Below the pieces are notes generated by a model that was not told the DNA's origin, made no database searches, and saw only the letters and a program-made list of their open reading frames with translations. DNA of 64,000 nucleotides, taken from positions 4,623,658-4,687,657 of the forward strand of contig NC_092192.1 of assembly GCF_043641665.1 (NCBI RefSeq), read 5' to 3'. Shown in pieces: positions 1 to 11,430 of this stretch; the stretch's first letter is position 1, and every line of letters starts with the position of its first letter. The stretch comes from Enoplosus armatus. Lineage: Eukaryota > Chordata > Actinopteri > Centrarchiformes > Enoplosidae. The translations under genes and the position numbers were made by a program.

Positions 1-1798
1 TTCACAGGTTTCCAAACTCTGCTGTTAACGCCCCAGTGGGCTGCGTTCAGTGCTGTTAACATGCATGGTGAAGGAGCAGGGTGCCCGCAAGTTCTCGCAG
101 TCTACATCGAAGGCTGGAATCACTCCTACATTCAAATCTTTTTCCCACATGGTGGGAAAGCTGAGTCATGTTTCTGCTCACATTTCACACTTAAATTAAA
201 GTTAAATGTGATTAATCTTAATAGAGAGCCTAAGTGAAACCTGAACTTCCGGGTTCTGTCCGGGTTAGTGCATTTTACGAACAGCAATTAGAGTGGATTG
301 AGCGTTTTTGTAGTTCCAAAAACTACAGAGTGAGACGTCTTCTGTCTAGTGGATCGTCAGTTTCAGGGGTCACATCCTTCCAGTTTAACTTTCGTCCATA
401 TCATGTTAATAATTCAAGCTGATTCATTTAATAGTTTTGAACAAAGACCTCCAGTATTTGGATCAAGGAGCCTGTGAAAAATAAGGTGCATCAGATTTCG
501 TAGCTACACCTGCTATGTCAATGTGTCAGATACATTTTTAATCAACATTTAGGTAAAAGTAGATGATCGGACTCAGAATCAGCAGATACTCATTGTTACA
601 GGACCCTAGATTATAAATCGTGAAGGTTACAGCTAAAAAGCACATTAGAACGGGATCTTGGCCACTGTCATCAGGGAGAGTGATGACAGTATGCAAAACA
701 CCCGGTTATTGTTTTCAGACAGATTTCAAAAACTCTCAACCAACCTTAAACTTTGTTAAAATTATGCAAAGGTTAATAGCAAGTGCTGTAGTAAATACTC
801 TTTTATTTTAGAATATGGAACACGTTTCCCTTTTACCTCAATGAGACATTACATCGAGTTACAGAAGCTAGTGGAGCAGCAGCTAGCCGGGAAGTGATAT
901 CAGGACTTCCGCTCTCTGTTGGACAGTATTTTATAACCTGTTGTCCCAGTGAGACGTAAACAAAACCTTGCATGATTTAGACTTTTACTGACTTGCAGAC
1001 ACCCTGAAGACACTGAAACACACAGCACTTCAGTTCCACTCGTGCAGAAAAAAGGTGGAGAAATAGTGAAATAGAAAATAACACATTTTAAATAACTGCA
1101 GCTCCGTAATCCTTCAGAGCTGCGTGAGCAAACAGGGCAGGGGAGGACATCATCTCCTCTAAAACCAAGAACATTCAACAAGGCTGGACTTTGTGCTGTG
1201 AGGAAGTTAGTGAGGGGTGTCAGTGTAGTGAGACAGGAGTGATAGCTCCAGGTGACAAAGCCAAAGACAGGAGGAATGACTTACAAAATACACTTCTATA
1301 ATGGAGGAAGAGGGAAGGAAGGGGGCTGTCCTTAAGAATCTACAGAAGAACGAGGGAGAGATGAGAAGTTAGAGCAGTGTGTGAGTACCAAGCCTGAGAG
1401 AGAGGAGACATTAGAGAAACCACTGTGCTGAGGGGAAAGGTTAGAGAGAGTTAGGTGGCTCTTTCCAGTTTTCTAGATGCCTTTTCATGGTATCAGCATG
1501 AGCGCTTGAAGAATATTTCAGAAACCTTTGTGGAAAACTTGAACTCTTTTTTTTTCCTGACAAGTATCTCAGATGCAGCAAACAAAGGCAATCGGGGGCT
1601 TGAAGGAACAAATCAGCTTTAAAAATAGTAAAAATCTGTCAAAAAGGCAAGTAATGATAGTGATGGTAAGGAACCAATCAGTCAGTGAGTATCACCCAGA
1701 AGAAAACAAGTTGAAATCAGAGATAATACTAGCAGCTGCCGTCTATTCAAGCTAATACTATAGCTGATGCTCTGAGAAGAAAGGAACAGCTCTCTCAC
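1..1798. other. presumed ywhae last intron or 3' flank, no exon seen
   Basis: I looked on the minus strand for the short final exon (ending in the acidic EDENQ-type tail) and for an acceptor in the right phase, and found none. The stretch is AT-rich single-copy-looking DNA without a recognisable gene or repeat. Confidence 0.5.
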
Positions 1799-1935
1799 CA
1801 TCTCCCTGCACGTCTGAGGTCCATAGTGTCAAGTTGTCACGTAGCAACTGCATGATAAGTGTTGAGTCCTTATAGCTTTCCTCGCTCAGCGTGTCCAGTT
1901 CTGCAATGGCATTGTCAAACGCTTCCTTCGCCAAC
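1799..1935 (-). CDS. ywhae: ywhae coding exon 5
   Basis: Starts [20 protein letters not shown] and ends [11 protein letters not shown] plus one base before a gtgaga donor, exactly where the vertebrate exon ends. Reading through the donor would add only a short tail ending at 1760; I take that part to be intron. Confidence 0.93.
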
Positions 1936-4900
1936 CTGTCAGCAGAGAGGACGCAAGACATCACAGTTAAACACACATGCAGTAAAACAGGTGCATATAC
2001 TTGTATAATCTTTGGCTAAACACACAGGTAGTGTGTACTGTACTATCTGCACGGTCTGTTTTTGATTCTGTTAGGTTGTGTAGCAGGATGGAAATTAACA
2101 ATCTGTTCCCTTTCAGGACTGTTTTCAAGATGCCTGGTTCCTGAGAATCACTGAGCTCCAACAGTGTCTGACAGCTGGAACACACTGTTTCTTTTCATGT
2201 GGGCTTTGAGCCACAGCTGAAAGGAAAAGTTGTTCAAACATGTGGATGTAATTTACCAAATTGGATAAAAATGGCAAACAGCAAAAGGACTTATTCTGAT
2301 GCCCTGAAAGGTGCGTTTATGGATTTTTGGTCACTAGGGGTCAGAAAAACATCCAAACACGACGTTTCTATCCACCTGATAAAACCAGTATTCTTCCTCA
2401 CTTTAGGTCTAGTTTGGTCCCCACCAGAAAAAAATGTCTTTGTTGTTTGTCCTCTAGACGTTTGACTATGTCCGCCTGCCCCTGGGTGACTTTCTGTCTC
2501 TGCTGTTTGGCGCTGGGCAACAGTGTACAGTGGCTTTATCAAGCAGGTGTTCGTGACACTTCTGTCAGTTGACAGAACAACATGTGATGTACTTTTATGT
2601 CCTTTCCAAAAATACAAGAAAACACAACATAAAAGAGCTGGAGATACCAGTTGAAGAGACAAAATTAAATCATCACACCTACCTGCAAGCACGGTCTGGC
2701 GAGTTGAGGATTTCATAATAGAAAACTGAAAAGTTAAGGGCCAGTCCCAGACGAATGGGGTGCGTTGGAGGGAGTTCCATCAAGGCGATGTCGCTAGCAG
2801 CTTTGTACGCAACCAAACTGTTCTCTGCTGCCTCCTTCCTGTCGTTGCCCGTGGCAAACTCTGCCAGGTACCTGTGGTAATCTCCCTTCCTGAGCAGAGG
2901 GAACGACACAGTCAAGACATATATCTGCTTTCACACACATGCATTACGAAACACATTATAACAACAGTTAGAGTCCAGAGCACTGATGGGTTCAATTACA
3001 TTTGACAAATGCATTAACAACCCAGTGGTGCTGCATGAAACGTCCAAAAAAAAGTCCATGAACGGTTGCACCCCTACAATAAACACACCTGTGATGCTGA
3101 ACGATCCCTTCAACATTTATAATGTTTTATAATACTCTCCTAACAAAGTGCTGTTGTGAACTATGTGAACATCACTAGAGAAACTGCATTCTCATTAAAC
3201 AAGGGAGACCCCTTCTATTGTATATTCTGGAAAATAATCTAGGAAATCATGTTCATGCCAGCCTACGTCAAAGTGAGAAACCAACTGTACATGTGCCTGA
3301 CCTTAATATGTGAATTGTTAGAATGAACAGATTGTGTGTAACAGAAATATACATACATTTTGTAGTAGAAAACCTTAGATTCTCCCGTGACTGCAGCTAA
3401 GATGAGGTGCTTGTCCAGTACATCCAGAATGTCGTTGCAGATTGATTTCAGCTCCTTCTCAACCTGCATGACCAAAAACACACACAAGCACCATCATCAA
3501 CGGTCTGTGCGGTCACACAAGACCTTACAGGTGCTGGATCAAAATTACCATTGAATATTAACAAGGAAACTTCTGTTGCAACTCAAAGCTGATTTGATAC
3601 GATTCAACTCAGCTGAGATTCAATGTCATATAAATTCAGATTTGATATTTTTTAATTGTAAATTAATTCATGTCTATGGAGATGTGACTGGCAGTAACTA
3701 ATTAAAAAAAACATCAATATTTCCTTCAATTACAGAGTACAAAATTCCCTCCAAACGTCTGTCTACCGCCACACCAACAATAGTGCAAAGTGGGCAGAGA
3801 TGGGAGCAGCTTTTGGACCAGTCCCCATGGAAGAATTTGTCACAGAAAAGCCGACTGTGTATTGTGTGACTCAGTTCAAAGGTCAGTGTCAGCCATCTAA
3901 ATCTGACATTTTTAACATCACTATACGGCAACATTAATAACAATACAACAGCTCTCTCTCTTTGGATATTGCCTTTACCCGATTGAAGTGAGCAGCAAGT
4001 GGAAGTACTGTTAGTTGGTGACTCCAACTTTTGCCTCCTTTTTTTTCACTTCTAAATATGCGGTTTAGAAAACTACACTTACACAGCAATTTAATACAGC
4101 TCATCCTGCCAGGAAATGAATTCCCCGTATTAATGTGTAGAGGACATTTAGAGACAGAGGCACAGTGACGACAAAGACGTAGCGGCTGCTTTCCCCAGTT
4201 TGTCAAGGACAGCTTACAGATGTAATTCTCAGCAATAATGCCAATGTTTAGTGTAAGTGTGGGAGAAATCCATCATCCTATACAAAGTCGTATAAAATCT
4301 TTCACTAAATGACTGGAGGGTTGTTGTATAGTGCTGACAGTGACTGGGAGTTGCTCTGCAGCAGAAATGAAGAACAAGTGATTTAAAGTTGATTCATGGT
4401 TGCTGCCTGCCTCATTATTTCGCTCAGACAAGTGTCGCTGGGCTGTTTCCTCTCAAAGTGGAGGAGAGCTTAGAAAGTCCTGCTAAAAAGGGTAAAGCAT
4501 CTCTGGCATCTTGCCAACTAGACATGGAAATTAGATTATCTGAGAGTACGCCAACTACACTTAACAATAACAGGGCAGGTAGCAACTTAAAATCAGCTCT
4601 ACTTCAGTCTACTGGGTTTGTGTTTTCATAATTGTGTCCAATTCAGGACTGTGAGGATTAAAAGAGATATTCCCACCAAAGCTAACTGAAACCACATCAG
4701 TGTATTGCAGCAAGATTCACAGGAGACTGTTAGTGTTTGTGCTGATGTCTGCAACAGATTCCAACCAGAGGGGTTGCAGCTGTGTGATGTGAATACTTCT
4801 GCCTGGCAATGGGCAAAGAATGGACTACTGCCATTCTAATCTTTCAGGTTCAACAACTTTTCACAAAAGGAGGAATTGAAGATATATCCTTGTTTATCTA

Positions 4901-7900
4901 CTGTTTGGGCCAAAGTTTGGCTCTCAAGTAGTATATCTGGACCGTTTTGAATGAAAGAAATTAAATGTGGCATAAATATCAGAATTTTCATGATCAAAAC
5001 CTATAAAAGATCTCACACTGCTTACAATCAGTGAAGGCAACCATTTGGTAGATTTGGGTATATAACAGTGTCTGACCGTTTTCCTGTATTCTCGGATCAT
5101 CTTTAGTTTGTCTTCTCCGCCTTTGTTTTCTTCTTTCTGTTCGAGGCTGCTGATTATCCTCCAGGAAGCTCTTCTGGCTCCGATTACGTTCTTATACGCT
5201 ACTGACAGCAGGTTCCTCTCCTCCACCGTCAGCTCCACGTCCATACTGGCCACTTTCTTCATCGACTCCACCATTTCTGAGAGACACAGGGACACACATG
5301 ACATTAGGGACGGGCTTCAAGTCTCCCAGCAGAAAAAGTAGCAACAACCTGAACAAAGTAACGCATTTTGGTGATGCTGCATTGCATCAAGGTATGGAGG
5401 TAAATGCATCTTGTATCATTTGTATCAAGCCCCCCCCCCCCCGAAATAGAAATATTATCTCTCTATTCGGGACTGTTTGGGTTGGGGTGGAGTCTAATTA
5501 TCCTTGGATTTATTCCAGATCAGGTCTGACTGCCCTTGAGTCCTGTTTGGATCCCGTCCGGACCCAAGGACAGTCAGACCTGCACTTTCTTGAAAATGAA
5601 TGTACGTCAGGTTCGGGTAGGTTTCCTCACAGGTCATATGAAGACCTCTGCGGGAGAGGACTGAACTGACAAGTTTATTTTTAAACTCTTAAATGTCCCA
5701 TGTTGTACATTTATCAATACACATGGTGAGGTGTGCCAAACGTTTGCTGAGCATACCCGTCAGCCCAGGTCTAGTGTTAAATGACGTGTCGACCTATCAT
5801 TAGGCCCTGTAGTGGGTATCAGGCTGTGCCTTCATAAATCTGAGCCCTCTGACAGGTGACACCATTCTTTACCCCTGACTTAATGTACCTTTAAACTACC
5901 TTTGGCCGGCTAAGCAAAGAGCAGACACATGTCTGTTGTATCTGCTTAAAGTACATTGGCTGGTCCCAGTTGACAGGTAGCTTCATCCACGACCTGCTCA
6001 GCAGTCCAGCCACCATCGCTATCAAGTTACACTAGTATTTCAAATAGCCACTAATTAATGGCTAACTGGATCTGTGTTGGATCTTTCAACTGTTAAATGT
6101 TCCACTCAGTAGATATGTTGGTTACAATTCTTTAAAAGGGTTTTTGGTGAGTGATACTGGCTGTCAACATATGTTTTGTTTGAAAAAAAACCTTATTAAA
6201 AGTGTTTATCTAAGCGATTTATTAGGTTAGGCCTCAGCCAGGCTCAACTTGCAGTGCAGTGTGTTCACCACCTGTAAATCTGCTGTCACATTACCATTAT
6301 GTTGATTATCACAATGTATTGATAGATGATCTGGTGTGTTTGATGGTTCACAAATCAAGTATATTACGTAACAACAACCCCCACATCCACGGCTTTTGTT
6401 ACGCATTTACTTTGTTCTATTCCACTCATTAACTCATTTGCACCAATTTGCTATATACACAGTGCAGTTTGTAATTGTTTGAACATTGACACATTCTCTA
6501 TTGTTTTGGCTTTATTGTACCTTATTAGATTCAAATGAAACAGTGATGTTTAATGGCCGACTTTCAACTTTTAAGGGTTTTCACATTCATATCAGGTGAA
6601 CAATTTTTGTTGGAGCTACTTCCTCCTGAAGAAATAGTCCCTATTAAAACATTGAGCTGTGTATTCTGTGGACTATCCAGAGTAACGAAGACGGTTACTG
6701 GGAAGAAATATACTTTCTCAATGCTCTGAATGCCACAAACAAACTTCCATTCAGCTCTACTGTATTGGGGTGGAGGCAGATATCTCAGAGACAGAGATCT
6801 CAAACCCTGCTAATGAAACCAAACCAAAACAAATCTGCGTGGCTCAATACCACTAGAGGTAAATGTGGAAATATGTTTTTGTAATCTGGGTGAATATTTA
6901 AACGTCTCCTCCATTATAATTATTAACATTTTGGGAGAAAGAGGTAGATACATCGATTTTCGTAATTGAAAGTGAGTCCGTCCATTAACAAAGACCACAT
7001 TTCAGAGCTGTGGAAGATTTCTGACATCTTCAGTATTTTATTAATGGAGTGCCTGGGACACTGCCCAAGTATACACTCTTCTAATGCAGAGATTCACCAC
7101 CTATGGACACCTATTGTGGGATGCTGGGAACTGAGCCAGTACAATGAACCAGAAGGCTGAGCTGGATCAAATGTGATGTCTTTCAAGTACATTTCACATC
7201 GTCAAGGTGATTCAGAAGGATGTGGTGTGAAAGATGAATATAGAATCCAGGGATGAAACAGTAATGAAAACAATTTGACACTCTGCTCTGAAGGAGCTAC
7301 TAATCAGCACAACAAGCCGTTTCCATGGGGTTTAACATAAAACAGACACAATATGGGGCCTCTTCAATCAAATAACAAGGAGCAGCAATGGCGCATTGCA
7401 GGAACGTAAACATCTAAATAAATTAAACTGGTTCTACTACTGTCACTGATATATTTCTTGTCATTTCCGGATAAACCTGAGAATATATTATACTATTATG
7501 CTGAATGGGAAAATACAACGATACACTCTGAGGGATGATATCACATTTTCTAATATGCTACTGAAAGGTAAAAAAAATGCCATTGTTATCTTCAACAGTG
7601 GTTAAAACAAAACTGTGGCTCAAGCTGCAGACTAATCACACCTCCCATGCTAAACATGCTAGCCTGGAGGTAAGACTACGGTGTCAATCATTTGCCTTTT
7701 AACTTCACAGACATGGCGTTATCTGCAGAAGCCAATAGCAGGGCTCTATGCAGCATGCTGGTGAAACCTGATACATGATGGTTAGAAGCCAGGAGGAGCA
7801 CTATGCTGCTTTGATCACTTTACCCTCCAGCACAGCAAGCACTCAAATACACTCAATGACCTCTCTGTGCTTTTTAAACATTTTCTCAGCATTAAAAGCT

Positions 7901-10900
7901 CTACAGATCTACTGATTACAATCACTGATCGGCCACAAGCTGACACAAACTGGGCTTCAATAGAGTTGCAAAGTGGGAGGGGCCGCTGGTGAGATATACA
8001 TGACCACCAGTTTTAACTATTTAAACTTTCTTTGAGAAATCATGTTTTGTCATGTAGATACTACATTACCCATGAGCCTCGGCCACCATTAGAGGCGTGA
8101 ATCAGAGCAGTCAAGAATTCAAAACACTGTAGTTACAGTTGAGAACACAACACGGCGCCATAGATGGTGGATTAACCCACCATTAACCCAAAATTTTAAC
8201 GATAATTAATCTAAGCTGCAGAATGTGTTCAACGTTATCTTCAGCTTCCACTCGCCATCAGCGGCACACGCAACAGATTTTAAAACACTGTGATTAGACA
8301 TTTCTTTCCGAAATGCACCTTGGGAGTTGTGGTTAACATTTACGTTGAGTTTTTATCAAAGAACCAGAACGGGATTCTTAATCTTTTGCACTGATGACTT
8401 AACTGAGGCTTACGCTGATCCAAGCTGTAGAAGTGCTTTAACTGTGAGTGGGAAAAATGAATGGAACCAGGGGGGCCCAAAATAGCTCTTCCTACTTCGC
8501 AACTCGATAACCCCCATTTCGACACCAACTTCTAGGGTTGCTAAAAAAGGATGTTACAGTCAATCTTCAAAGCTGTACTTTGTGTTGTGTCCCTGCTATT
8601 CTTATTCTTGATTTTTGAGAGTATGCTTTGGAGAGAGACACGAAATGCAAATGGCAGCAGGACCTGAGTGGTACGTCTACATTTGAAGACACAGAAGCTG
8701 ATACTGAAACACCGTTGCTTATTGCAAAAATCAGTAACCATCAACCTTCATGATATTTTCTCTCTACACATGGGCCAATATTTCCACCTCAGCCAAGCAC
8801 TAAAACTTTTTTGAGATATCATGGCTTCAACTCAGGGTTTATAGGGTGTTTTTGTGCTAATTGAAAATGTACATAAAAACATTTTTTTTTTTGTCAATTG
8901 TATAGAAATATAGGTCTTTATATACATAATAAACACATAAAATAGACCAGGTACATAAAGAAACCAGAGCACAGAAAAGAGCCACACCTGATACTGACAC
9001 ATTGAAAACACCAGCAGCCACAGCTCAGCCAAAACACAATGCAGCAATGTCCAGTGCACACTTGTGGTGACGGTTGTAATAGCTCCATAGCACAATAGGA
9101 CCATACTGGTGATTGACAACTAATATTTGGCCAGCTGCTCTAAAGAATTTTGAAAATGCAACTCCACAGATTTCCTGTAGTGGCGAAAAATTATTTATGC
9201 ATTCTTCTTCAGACACGTGGAGCTGTGAGAACTCTGGGTTAACACACTACATTGTTTATTCATACAACTTTTTATTAACTATCAGGGCCTTTTTACATCA
9301 GGACTTATGGGGAGAGGCTACAAGGCAAACAAAGAGCCGTCACAGAGGATGAGATACTATGCCAGACTGACTCGAGCCCTCTCTAAAGTTGACATAAGTA
9401 ATTTTTTTTCAGATAATGACAGCAGGCAGGCTACTTACCCACACTACCCAGGTAGCTCAAGGACTGTTACAGCAAAAATCATTATTTATCATTTTTACAT
9501 TTAACAAAACAATCAGACTGAATGCTAAATTAAAAAAACAAACTACAGATTAATCAATAGTGAAAACAACAACTGGCCAATTAAAACACATATCTCTTGG
9601 TATATGTTGAACATTTATGTAGTGCAAGTGGCACTGATAAAAAGAAAAAATGACTAGCAGAAAGAGATCGTTCGGATATTAAAACTTGGCTTCAGACTGT
9701 CGTTGGCTTCTTGCTGCTATCATACCTGCAGTGTGTTTTTCCTATTAAAGATAATTGTTCCCTAGTACTCTGCCAGTAGCCTACTTGTGTACACGCCCAA
9801 TGTGTGTAATGGCCATAAATTGATGCGACGCAATGTGTGGTCAGTGTCTTGCTGTGTCATGTTAGTCAATAAAGGATGTGCTGTTGTGAGCGGCTCTGCA
9901 CACTTGACCCCTCAATGGCACAACTTATCAATTCTGATCATTAAGAAATCACAAAAGTCTTTGACCAGATTCAAACAGTAACTCACACCAGTAGTTAATA
10001 GAACATGCACGCATTTACTCCATCTGTTGTTACTAAAATGTTGGATTATATTTAAGGTGCACTGTCAGATGTCACTCAATCTGCGTTTCTATGTTACAGA
10101 CATAAAATGGTCTGGTATTGCTTTGGTAAGAAGACTTTCAGTCAACCTACTACAAAGAAGAGTTGGCTCAAGCTGAACTTCTTGTTCAGCCACATAGAAG
10201 CTGCTCTCTGCCCCGCCTATTCCTGTCCACTATTGGTGCTACGTCTATCAATCAATTAACCAAGGCAACCACACAGTCGCAAGGCGATGCTGGTCTCACT
10301 GAAGCAGCAGACTAAATGCTAGTATAACGTTAATTATCGCAACGCAAGGCAAACTTCTTCACATTTTACAGTTTCTAACTAGTTCACGCCTACCTTACCT
10401 GGTACAGCACATAAGACCATGAACGACTTGTTAAAAATGAGTGTCACTCTTAAATTCAGCCTGCACCCAAGACGATATGCAGACCTTAATCAAATTTAAG
10501 TTATCCATTGGCTATAACTGGTCTGTGGTCTGGAATGCTCCTCTTACATTACACTTAGTGGGGGCGGTGCGTTATTAGCATAATGTTCGTATATATTTTT
10601 CTACGTTAGCTGCTGCTTGTTGGATCAGATAGATATTGACTAAATCAATGGATAATGCAGATGGAGATGAAGCGCAAGTCATGTTTAATGGGTTATGGAC
10701 GTTTGCTGTACCACAGCTTTTTTTGAATGGAGTTTGGCGTGACGCGTGTCGTGGGCTGAAGAAAGGCTAGCCAGCTAGTTAGCAATTTGGATAGCTAGGG
10801 TCAGCTAGCTAACGCAGGCAGGGGACTAGCTTAGCTCACCACGTAACGTTAGCTAAATGTTAACCAGACACCGGGGCACGCGGCAAAGCACGCTTTTCAC

Positions 10901-11174
10901 CAAGTAAAATTAGCTTTCCCTTTTAGCCGAAAACAATGGATTTAAACGTTTACCGATTCATTTGGCTGGAGAAATCTCCGCCATTTTGTCTCTCACCCAA
11001 CAAATCCATGTGAACTGCTTTACCTGCGTCTCAAAGCCCCCTGCGCAGGGAGACGGAGGGGAAGAGGGGCCAGGGATTCTGCAATGACTGTTACTTATTC
11101 GGAGCCTTACCGTCATATCTCTCCGCTTGTTCGGCGAGTTTTGCCTGGTATACTAGATTCTCTCTATCTGCCAT
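1799..11174 (-). CDS. ywhae: 14-3-3 protein epsilon, five coding exons, 3' end missing
   Basis: 14-3-3 epsilon is a cytosolic dimeric adaptor that binds phospho-Ser/Thr motifs (RSxpSxP type) in signalling, cell-cycle and metabolic proteins. The joined exons (11111-11174, 5077-5276, 3357-3463, 2683-2889, 1799-1935) are in phase throughout and give about 238 residues plus one base of the next codon; the family is about 255 long. The start [21 protein letters not shown] has a good Kozak context (caccATGG). The phosphopeptide-binding residues of the family are present: K50, R57, R130 and Y131. Several positions differ from the near-invariant vertebrate protein ([43 protein letters not shown]), so this may be the more divergent fish co-orthologue (ywhae2-like). 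The final short exon with the acidic tail is not visible in 1-1798 and probably lies beyond the window edge. Identity as 14-3-3 epsilon is very secure; the copy number label is not. Confidence 0.95.
2683..2889 (-). CDS. ywhae: ywhae coding exon 4
   Basis: Residues 124-193, from [20 protein letters not shown] to [11 protein letters not shown]. It contains the R130-Y131 phosphate-binding pair. Acceptor ctgctcag, donor gtaggt. Confidence 0.95.
3357..3463 (-). CDS. ywhae: ywhae coding exon 3
   Basis: Residues 89-123, [20 protein letters not shown] to GESKVFYYK, plus two bases of Met124. Acceptor catgcag, donor gtatgt. [10 protein letters not shown] differs from the usual LIPAANTGES. Confidence 0.94.
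5077..5276 (-). CDS. ywhae: ywhae coding exon 2
   Basis: Residues 22-88, from [10 protein letters not shown] to MIREYRKT. Acceptor ctctcag, donor gtcaga. It carries K50 and R57 of the phosphopeptide pocket and the conserved [19 protein letters not shown] helix. Phase 1 in, phase 0 out. Confidence 0.95.
5277..11110 (-). other. ywhae: ywhae intron 1 (5.8 kb)
   Basis: Bounded by the gtaagg donor after exon 1 and the ctctcag acceptor before exon 2. Apart from the poly-C run at 5430-5442 and the hairpin at 5522-5581 I see no gene, RNA or well-bounded element. It is mostly AT-rich. Confidence 0.8.
5522..5581. repeat. imperfect inverted repeat (hairpin)
   Basis: Arms 5522-5543 and 5560-5581 are reverse complements at 20 of 22 positions (left arm begins aggtctgactgcccttg, right arm ends aggacagtcagacct), with a 16-base loop. 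It lies in ywhae intron 1. It could be the core of a small foldback element; no gene role is shown. Confidence 0.75.
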
Positions 11175-11430
11175 GGTGCTCGGGTATTGGGACTGTTCGT
11201 AAAGTCCCGGTGGAAAGGCAGGATTATCGGCTGCTCGGCGATTCCTGGTGGTGGATCAGCAACAGCACTGTCGCTCCGCTGAACCGAAGACCTACCGGTA
11301 GCACTGGCGTAAAGATGGCGTCGATACTCCATCCGGGAAACTCACGCAGCAGTCTTCATCTACGCCTACACCCTCATGCCATATATCCCGAAATAAGACA
11401 CTTACCTCAACGAACTCAATTCAAACATCA
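10560..11430 (-). promoter_or_regulatory. ywhae: probable ywhae promoter and first-exon region
   Basis: The sequence becomes richer in G, C and CpG than its surroundings around 11000-11340 and encloses the first coding exon. A YY1-like core (aagatggcg) occurs near 11312, about 140 bases upstream of the start codon. The transcription start site and any 5' untranslated exon cannot be read from sequence alone. Confidence 0.45.
11111..11174 (-). CDS. ywhae: ywhae coding exon 1
   Basis: Encodes residues 1-21 ([21 protein letters not shown]) plus one base, followed by a gtaagg donor. The ATG is the first codon that matches the family N-terminus, with caccATGG context. An opposite-strand open frame across it is a shadow. 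Confidence 0.93.

Noticed and set aside
1760..1798. Read-through end for ywhae (tail [13 protein letters not shown])
   Set aside because: A consensus donor lies exactly at the family exon boundary and the tail does not resemble the conserved acidic end.
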